Of a stretch of DNA of 13,533 nt, positions 6,464 to 11,681 are shown piece by piece (positions within the stretch are counted from its first letter, which is position 1; the number at the start of each line of letters is the position of its first letter). A program made the translations under genes and the position numbers. The notes under the pieces were generated by a model that was not told where the DNA came from, made no database searches, and saw nothing but the letters and a program-made list of their open reading frames with translations. The DNA lies in contig CACXFP010000102.1 of the NCBI GenBank assembly GCA_902766985.1, forward strand, positions 1-13,533, given 5' to 3'. Source of the DNA: an uncultured Bacteroidia bacterium. Lineage in GTDB: Bacteria; Bacteroidota; Bacteroidia; Bacteroidales; UBA932.

Positions 6464-8044
6464 TCAGTTATATCTGGAAAATACCTGGTCAATGGTTGTC
6501 TTACGGTCCGGGAAAAGGTTGATGAGGCGTTCATGCAGCTGCATCCTTCCATGGACATCAGCGTCAAGGGCCGAGAAGATTTCAGACCTCGTCATCCCCC
6601 GTTCCGCCAGATAGGTTAGGATCTGCGGGTGGAACCAGAACGAGGTGCCGAAATTCGGGATGTTCCCTCCGTACCTTTCCTGGAACATCATGGCTTCCAT
6701 GAAATAGGCCCACATCTCTCCTATCTCGCAATACCCTGCATCTGATTCGTTTCCGTCTCCATAATCCACATCTCCGGAAGATACGAACGACTTTATCATA
6801 TATCTGATGATATGGTTCCAGTAGTCTGTCCCCACCTTCGAGAAATGGCTTGCATGTGCCATCTCGTGCACTGTCAGGGCATAGAGGGAGGCATAGTCTC
6901 CGGCCCCTTTGGTCCCGATGGTAATGTCCGGAAGGAACAGTTGCACGAGGGGAGCATACTGGCCGAGGAAATCCTGCACCAGGGAATCCGAGAGGAAGGC
7001 GCCATGGTGCATCATCACCGAGCTTGAGAACTTCATTCCCTTGAAAATCCATATCCTCAGGTTTGACGGTGGAGTCATGATGTCCATGTCGTTCTCGGAG
7101 CATCTTTCGAAATAGTCATATGCGGCATTGTTCACCACGCACCGCCGGAAGAGCTTGGACTCCGAGTCCTTGGTCACATTATAGCTGACCCCTTCCGGCG
7201 TCCCCCTGCCGAGGGTGGACATGGATGCCGGGACAAGGACAAGGTTGAAGCCTATGGCAAATCCTTTCTTGTTCTTGAATACCAGACGGTAGCGAAGCTT
7301 GGAAGAATAGGATTTGGGAATCGAGTAATATCCGTCCCTGTCGGTATATGCGGAGGAGAATTTGACAAAGGAGTTGCACAATACCTTCACTCCTGCGACA
7401 CCGAAAGGTTTCCCCCCGTTGGCCCTGTCATCTTCTATTGTTATCCGACCCTCCGGATGCACCTTGGCACCTTTTGTCTCAGGCAGATACAGGGACTCGT
7501 TCCCGGTTATCCGGAAAGCCTCTTTCTCCACAGCCTTCCAGTCGATCCCATCAGGCCCCTTCGTGCTTTCCTCGTCCGGGATGTAGCAGTCGTCAAGGAT
7601 CTCATATCTGATCCCTTCGGGGAACTTCGTGCCTGACGGGACCACGGTGTACTGCCAGGTGATGTCATCGTCGTCAATATCAGGGTCATGGTAATAATCC
7701 CCTTCCTGCAGGATCGCATAATCTACCGGATGGTCAATGAGTTCCAGGCCCGCTGCCACAAGAGCCTTGTACTGTCCGTCGTTTTCAGGGAGGAACCGGA
7801 CATATACATTGGTCGGACGGAGGTCCAGGTATCCGGCTTTCGTGGGATATAGGCTGGCAAGGGCTTTGGTGATGTTCTTCACCGAATACGGGTCTTCGAG
7901 TTTTTCGCCCAGGATGATCTCCTCATGGCCGACAAGATCCGCTGAGGAAACTCCATCCCCGTAGGGATCTTCATAGAAGACCTCATCCTTGCATGAGCAT
8001 AGCAGGGTCATGGACGCTGCCAGGAGGATAAGTTGTCTTTTCAT
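6464..8044 (-). CDS. Putative zinc metallopeptidase lipoprotein with carboxypeptidase-regulatory-like domain
   Basis: A 526-residue lipoprotein starting MKRQLILLAASMTLLCSCKD, with Cys18 the likely lipidated residue. A middle segment (about 198-268) beginning GRITIEDD and containing GVAGVKVLC and TDRDGYYSIP looks like a carboxypeptidase-regulatory-like beta-sandwich. The C-terminal half carries HEMAH (His393, Glu394, His397) in LTVHEMAHASHF. Further on, CEIGEMWAYFMEA offers Glu440 or Glu443 as third zinc ligand, as in gluzincins (HExxH plus Glu). It also has a very acidic patch, DPDIDDDD (121-128). I recognise no named family. Substrate and activity are inferred from the motif alone. The ATG at 8044 is preferred: the ORF's first ATG at 8065 falls inside the -7 box, while 8053 remains possible. 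It leads a cassette with DUF3575 and FimB-like genes. Confidence 0.75.
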   Translation of the reverse strand: MKRQLILLAASMTLLCSCKDEVFYEDPYGDGVSSADLVGHEEIILGEKLEDPYSVKNITKALASLYPTKAGYLDLRPTNVYVRFLPENDGQYKALVAAGLELIDHPVDYAILQEGDYYHDPDIDDDDITWQYTVVPSGTKFPEGIRYEILDDCYIPDEESTKGPDGIDWKAVEKEAFRITGNESLYLPETKGAKVHPEGRITIEDDRANGGKPFGVAGVKVLCNSFVKFSSAYTDRDGYYSIPKSYSSKLRYRLVFKNKKGFAIGFNLVLVPASMSTLGRGTPEGVSYNVTKDSESKLFRRCVVNNAAYDYFERCSENDMDIMTPPSNLRIWIFKGMKFSSSVMMHHGAFLSDSLVQDFLGQYAPLVQLFLPDITIGTKGAGDYASLYALTVHEMAHASHFSKVGTDYWNHIIRYMIKSFVSSGDVDYGDGNESDAGYCEIGEMWAYFMEAMMFQERYGGNIPNFGTSFWFHPQILTYLAERGMTRSEIFSALDADVHGRMQLHERLINLFPDRKTTIDQVFSRYN

Positions 8045-8062
8045 GTCTTTCATAGTTTTAGG

Positions 8063-8094
8063 CAAAGGTACTACAGGTTATCCGTGTGAAAAAA
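8063..8094 (-). promoter_or_regulatory. Bacteroides-type promoter of the metallopeptidase/FimB cassette
   Basis: On the minus strand TACCTTTG (8070-8063) is a full match to the TAnnTTTG -7 box. A T-run (8094-8089) ends 18 bp upstream and provides an imperfect -33 element. Transcription would start near 8057. That leaves about 12 nt before the ATG at 8044 and makes the upstream ATG at 8065 impossible as a start for this transcript. Confidence 0.72.
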
Positions 8095-8108
8095 CCGTAC
8101 ACGGATAA
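8078..8108. promoter_or_regulatory. Perfect 10-bp inverted repeat across the -33 region (candidate operator)
   Basis: Plus-strand arms TTATCCGTGT (8078-8087) and ACACGGATAA (8099-8108) are exact reverse complements separated by 11 bp. The spacer carries the T-run proposed as -33 element, and the proximal arm lies in the spacer between -33 and -7. The T-run is in the loop, not after the stem, so this is not an ordinary terminator. The position suits binding of a dimeric repressor that would block sigma contact. The cognate regulator is not visible. Confidence 0.55.
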
Positions 8109-8113
8109 ATACG

Positions 8114-8148
8114 AAAAAAGGCCTCCGGACGCTGCCGATGGCCTTTTT
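8114..8148 (-). terminator. Rho-independent terminator after deoC
   Basis: On the minus strand AAAAAGGCC (8148-8140) pairs perfectly with GGCCTTTTT (8123-8115). Inner CGG/CCG pairing is possible, and the run extends to six T residues at 8119-8114. It lies 45 bp after the deoC stop and ends the pheT-to-deoC operon. The A-run/T-run symmetry could also make it act on the other strand, but no plus-strand gene is seen. Confidence 0.85.
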
Positions 8149-8193
8149 CATCCCCCTCTTTTCCGGGGAAGGAGGGCGATTCTCCGTGGAAGG

Positions 8194-9087
8194 CTAGAAG
8201 AAGTTTACAGTCTTCTGCTCGATATAGGACATTATGCTGTTGGCAAGACGGCTCACGCCGAAGCGGAAAAGGGTCCTGTCCAGCCATTCTTCCCCAAGTA
8301 TGGATGAGACGATGGAATAATATCCTACCGCATCCATGGCGTTGGATATTCCTCCGGCGGCCTTGAATCCCACCCTGTGCCCGGTCTTCTCGCAGAACCT
8401 TGCAATGCATTCGCACATGACGACGGCGGCGGCGGGGGTCGCATTTACATCCACCTTGCCTGTCGAAGTCTTGATAAAGTCCGCACCTTCCTCCATGGCC
8501 AGGAAAGAAGCGTCGGCGATCCTCTGGGGAGTGACCAGCAGTCCGGTCTCAAGTATCACCTTCAGGACTACCGGGCGTCCGGCTTTGGCGGCTGCGGTGT
8601 CGACAGCGCTCCGCATCGCACGGATTTCCGCACGGGCAGAATCATAGTCTCCTGCAAGGAAAGAATTGAGAGCAAGGACGATGTCAACTTCGTCAGCGCC
8701 ATTTTCAACTGCGAGTTCGCATTCCCTGACCTTTACCTCGGGAAAACTCTGGGCGGAGGGGAAGCAGCTCGCCACCGTCGTGACGTGAAGGGCGGGATCT
8801 ACCCGGGAATCCCTTACGAGGGACGCGAAATTGGGATATACGCAAACAGACGCGGGGCAGGGATATGACGGGAATTCCGATTTCAGGGCATTGACTTTCC
8901 CGACAAGTTTGGACACGCTCTCGGGAGTGTCATTGGGGCGCAAGGTAGTGATGTCCATAAAGGAGAAACACTGCATGAGCACCTTGGGGGAAATCACGCT
9001 TTCAACATTCTTTGAAAGAACTTCAATCTTGCGGCTGATTGCCTGTTCATCAGGGTAATAGCCATATTTTTCGAAAAGTTGTGACAT
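8194..9087 (-). CDS. deoC: Deoxyribose-phosphate aldolase
   Basis: A 297-residue class I aldolase that reversibly cleaves 2-deoxy-D-ribose 5-phosphate to glyceraldehyde 3-phosphate and acetaldehyde in deoxynucleoside breakdown. Key residues are present: Lys206 in DFIKTSTGK (Schiff-base lysine, E. coli Lys167), Lys242 in VGFKAAGGI (E. coli Lys201) and Asp135 in ADEVDIV (E. coli Asp102). It is longer than the 259-residue E. coli enzyme because of an N-terminal helical extension of about 30-40 residues. The ATG at 9087 (MSQLFEKYGY) is chosen; an upstream ATG at 9147 lies within the radical SAM gene. It starts 10 bp after that gene's stop and is the last gene before a terminator. No other deoxynucleoside-salvage gene is in the window, so its co-transcription with pheT appears to be a lineage arrangement, not a dedicated deo operon. 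Confidence 0.95.
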   Translation of the reverse strand: MSQLFEKYGYYPDEQAISRKIEVLSKNVESVISPKVLMQCFSFMDITTLRPNDTPESVSKLVGKVNALKSEFPSYPCPASVCVYPNFASLVRDSRVDPALHVTTVASCFPSAQSFPEVKVRECELAVENGADEVDIVLALNSFLAGDYDSARAEIRAMRSAVDTAAAKAGRPVVLKVILETGLLVTPQRIADASFLAMEEGADFIKTSTGKVDVNATPAAAVVMCECIARFCEKTGHRVGFKAAGGISNAMDAVGYYSIVSSILGEEWLDRTLFRFGVSRLANSIMSYIEQKTVNFF

Positions 9088-9097
9088 AATATCTGAA

Positions 9098-9859
9098 TTA
9101 TCCTCTAATCTGAATATTGAACCCCTCGTCGGAGAGAGGCCTGACAAGTCCGCCCATCTGCTCCTCCGTAAATTTCTCCAGCCCCTGCATCGGCGCCGGC
9201 CTGTCGAGGGTATATACCATTATCTCCCTGGGCTTCAGCTCCCTGACGAGTTCCATCCAGCCTTCCAGGACTTCCCTGGATGAAGAATCGAAATCCTTGC
9301 TCCTGAGGAACATGGTCTGAAGCACGAAATCACCGTCAAACCGCTTCAGGCTCTTGACGACATCTGCCACCCTGTAACCCGGGGCCGGTCTGTTTATCTT
9401 CGCGCAAAGGGCATCGGTGGGAGCATCCAGTTTCATGATGGGATTGTCCACCTTTCTGAGAGCGGAGAAAACTTCATCCTTCCATGCCATAGTCGCATTT
9501 GAGAGCACGGAAATCCGGGCTTCAGGATACCATTTGTCCCTTAAAGAGATCGTGATGTCTATGATCTTTGCGAAATCAGGGTTCAGCGTGGGCTCGCCAT
9601 CCCCCGAGAACGTTATCGAATCGATCGGGACGCCTGCCTCCGAGCATTCCCGCAGTTTGGCGTCCAGCGCATCCTCCAGGTCGGAGGCAGAAGGCAGTTT
9701 CCTGTCCTCCCTGCCGTCCTTGTTCCACCCGCATTCGCAATAGATGCAATCAAAATTACATAATTTCCCGTTCCTCGGCAAAAGATTTATCCCGAGGGAA
9801 TGTCCGAGCCTGCGGCTGTGGATGGGACCGAAAACTATATCTTCTCTCATCATAGGCAT
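9098..9859 (-). CDS. Radical SAM protein (COG0731-like Fe-S oxidoreductase)
   Basis: A 253-residue radical SAM enzyme. The CX3CX2C cluster motif is CNFDCIYC (Cys34, Cys38, Cys41), which binds the [4Fe-4S] cluster that cleaves S-adenosylmethionine. It is preceded by FGPIHSRRLGHSLGINLLP, the N-terminal signature of the COG0731 group. A further Cys43 follows in CECGW. TFSGDGEPTLNP is the glycine-rich SAM-binding segment, and NATM and KLDAP motifs follow. The substrate of this group is not known to me. The ATG at 9859 is used: it overlaps the amidohydrolase stop as TGATG. ATGs at 9853 and 9850 are close alternatives (MREDIVFGPIH). An in-frame ATG at 10009 deep inside the amidohydrolase is rejected. 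Coupling to the amidohydrolase suggests a shared process. Confidence 0.88.
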   Translation of the reverse strand: MPMMREDIVFGPIHSRRLGHSLGINLLPRNGKLCNFDCIYCECGWNKDGREDRKLPSASDLEDALDAKLRECSEAGVPIDSITFSGDGEPTLNPDFAKIIDITISLRDKWYPEARISVLSNATMAWKDEVFSALRKVDNPIMKLDAPTDALCAKINRPAPGYRVADVVKSLKRFDGDFVLQTMFLRSKDFDSSSREVLEGWMELVRELKPREIMVYTLDRPAPMQGLEKFTEEQMGGLVRPLSDEGFNIQIRG

Positions 9860-11046
9860 CAGACTATCCTGTATGAACGGCTGGCGGTAGTGAGCCTCCC
9901 GTCGGGACCGATATGGTCGACGGCGACAAGGCCCGGTCTCTTTCCTGCCTCGACGGTACCAAGGATCCCTTCTTTTCCGAGGAACGCGGCCCCGCCCAGG
10001 CATGCCCATGTAAACAATTCGCCCACAGGGATATGAGGAAAATTCTCCTGCAAGCAGAACAACTCTGACACCATGTCGAGATCGTCATTGCTGGAAAGGG
10101 AATCGGTCCCGACGGCAAGACGGATCCCGCTCCGCCGCATCAGGTCGACGGGAGGCAGGGCGTCATGGATGTATATGTTTGATCTGGGGCAAAGGGCTAT
10201 GAAGGGATTCTCCATGACTTCCTTCACGGCATCGATGCCTTCCTGGTCCATGCATACCTCGTGCACCAGAAGGATATGCTCCTTGAAAGGAGCGGGATGG
10301 ACCTGCAACAGGCGCTCAATGAAATACAGGAGGGAAGATTTCCCTGTAACGGGAGGTGTACTCATGCCGGCCCGGACACGGTTCTCATACATCGGGCCGC
10401 TGCCGGAAACGAGCATTTCTTCTTCTTCAGGGGTTTCCTCGCTGTGATAGGACAGGAACCCAGATTTAAGTCCCTCAGCGCTTGAAGCAGTGACGAGTTC
10501 AGGGCTCATCGTATAGCAGGCGTGAGGGGTGGGAGCGGCATCCAGACCGAAGCTTTCCGCCTCCTCCTTAAGCTTCAGCACGTCTGAGATAATGGCGGGA
10601 CAGTCTTTCCTCTCAGTGCCGAAGACCTCAAGGAATGTCCTCGTGTACATCGGAGAAGAGGCTTTGATGGCAAAAGAATCACTGCAATTGCTTATGTCAG
10701 CCATTGCAGACACCCCGGACTCCCACATCCTGTCCATCCGGAACCTGATGTCGGCGATCTTTTCTTCAAGGGGCTTGGTATCCCTCAACTCATTTATCTG
10801 GTCGATGAACCCAGCCATGCCCGTGCCACGGCGGAACAGTTTCCACATATAGGACAACTCGACATGGCAATGTGCATTGACGAATCCCGGGACAACGGCA
10901 CCGTCTATGAATGCCCCTTCCCTGGAAATGTCGTCACAAAGGCCGACGCCGGCGATTACTCCGTCGTCTGTATACTCGACCCATGCGTTCCTCAACGGTT
11001 CCGGGGACACGAGGGTGTAGAGGTATGAAGCTGCAATCCTTCTCAT
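9859..11046 (-). CDS. Amidohydrolase (cytosine-deaminase/ATZ-TRZ-like metal-dependent deaminase)
   Basis: A 395-residue cytoplasmic amidohydrolase-superfamily protein. The metal ligands are legible: His59 and His61 in NAHCHVELS, His201 followed by Glu204 in SYHSEE (equivalent to the HxAE motif with the catalytic Glu), His262 in LVHEV, and Asp315 in GTDSLSSND. A small composite beta-domain flanks the barrel (N-terminal about 1-55 and C-terminal about 360-395). Relatives deaminate purine or pyrimidine-like substrates (cytosine, guanine, S-adenosylhomocysteine, aminofutalosine). The substrate here cannot be assigned. No menaquinone (mqn) genes are nearby to support aminofutalosine deaminase. The start overlaps the DUF4296 stop as ATGA, and its stop overlaps the radical SAM start as TGATG. 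Confidence 0.88.
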   Translation of the reverse strand: MRRIAASYLYTLVSPEPLRNAWVEYTDDGVIAGVGLCDDISREGAFIDGAVVPGFVNAHCHVELSYMWKLFRRGTGMAGFIDQINELRDTKPLEEKIADIRFRMDRMWESGVSAMADISNCSDSFAIKASSPMYTRTFLEVFGTERKDCPAIISDVLKLKEEAESFGLDAAPTPHACYTMSPELVTASSAEGLKSGFLSYHSEETPEEEEMLVSGSGPMYENRVRAGMSTPPVTGKSSLLYFIERLLQVHPAPFKEHILLVHEVCMDQEGIDAVKEVMENPFIALCPRSNIYIHDALPPVDLMRRSGIRLAVGTDSLSSNDDLDMVSELFCLQENFPHIPVGELFTWACLGGAAFLGKEGILGTVEAGKRPGLVAVDHIGPDGRLTTASRSYRIV

Positions 11047-11681
11047 CTGTCCTTAGCCAGTTCCTTATTGAGTTCCCTGATCCGCTCCCGGGCCAATGCT
11101 TCCAGTTCCTCCTTGTCGGGAATGATTTCAAGATATCCCTTGCCAAGGTTCTGGACCAAGGTGTCGAAACTTCTCACCGGAGGCCAGAACCGGGGCCTCA
11201 TGATATCGCAGGATCCAACAGTGTCCCTTACGAACTCGATGGTATCTGTCCTGACGGCGGAATAGTCATGCCCGTAATACTTCGGGAACCCTGATTCCGG
11301 AGCCCGGTTCTCTTCCTTCCTTTGCTGTTCCGCACGCTTTTTCACATTAGCCGAGGCAACCCGTTTCTTCCTCTTTTCCATCGAAGAATTGAGCTTGTCC
11401 ACCATCTTGTCGTATTTGCCGGGATCATCCATATACTTCGAGATGGAATATGCAAAATCCTCATAGGTATACCCGTATTTCTTGAAAATCGGGTCATAGA
11501 CGAGGGCGGTATCAGAGATGGCGCGTGACTTGCTGTCCCTGTTGAGCCATTTATCGCTTATGAACATTTCCTCATATATCTTCGACAGTTTCCCCAGCGG
11601 GATCAGCCTGGGCCCCTTGGAACAGGACAGGACGGAAACCGCCATGACGGATGCGATTATGAGGAAACTCCAGCGCTTCAT
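11043..11681 (-). CDS. DUF4296 lipoprotein
   Basis: A 212-residue lipoprotein: MKRWSFLIIASVMAVSVLSC gives a hydrophobic signal with Cys20 as lipid anchor. The DUF4296 region (about 27-90) shows IPLGKLSKIYEEMFISDKWL and LVYDPIFKKYGYTYEDF followed by SISKYMDDPGKY, the typical pattern of a small helical Bacteroidetes-specific domain. A highly charged helix rich in Lys, Arg and Glu follows (about 100-128), and another helix, EELEALARERIRELNKEL, closes the protein. The function is unknown. It overlaps pheT by ATGA at its start and the amidohydrolase by ATGA at its end. Production of an envelope lipoprotein is therefore translationally tied to a tRNA synthetase subunit. The family call is fairly confident; no enzymatic motif is seen. 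Confidence 0.85.
   Translation of the reverse strand: MKRWSFLIIASVMAVSVLSCSKGPRLIPLGKLSKIYEEMFISDKWLNRDSKSRAISDTALVYDPIFKKYGYTYEDFAYSISKYMDDPGKYDKMVDKLNSSMEKRKKRVASANVKKRAEQQRKEENRAPESGFPKYYGHDYSAVRTDTIEFVRDTVGSCDIMRPRFWPPVRSFDTLVQNLGKGYLEIIPDKEELEALARERIRELNKELAKDR

Noticed and set aside
6582..7103. Minus-strand 173-codon open frame inside the metallopeptidase gene
   Set aside because: Out-of-frame shadow within a gene that has a lipobox and an HExxH motif in its own frame.
8045..8065. First ATG of the metallopeptidase open frame (8065)
   Set aside because: It falls inside the perfect -7 box, so it cannot be part of the transcript; the ATG at 8044 begins the signal peptide directly.
8149..8193. 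Possible second hairpin between deoC and its terminator (CCCTC with GAGGG)
   Set aside because: Only five pairs around a long loop and no T-run after it; not enough to call a feature.
9860..10009. In-frame ATG at 10009 for the radical SAM protein
   Set aside because: It would add 50 Arg-rich residues fully inside the amidohydrolase gene; the TGATG start at 9859 leads straight into the conserved FGPIHSRRLG segment.
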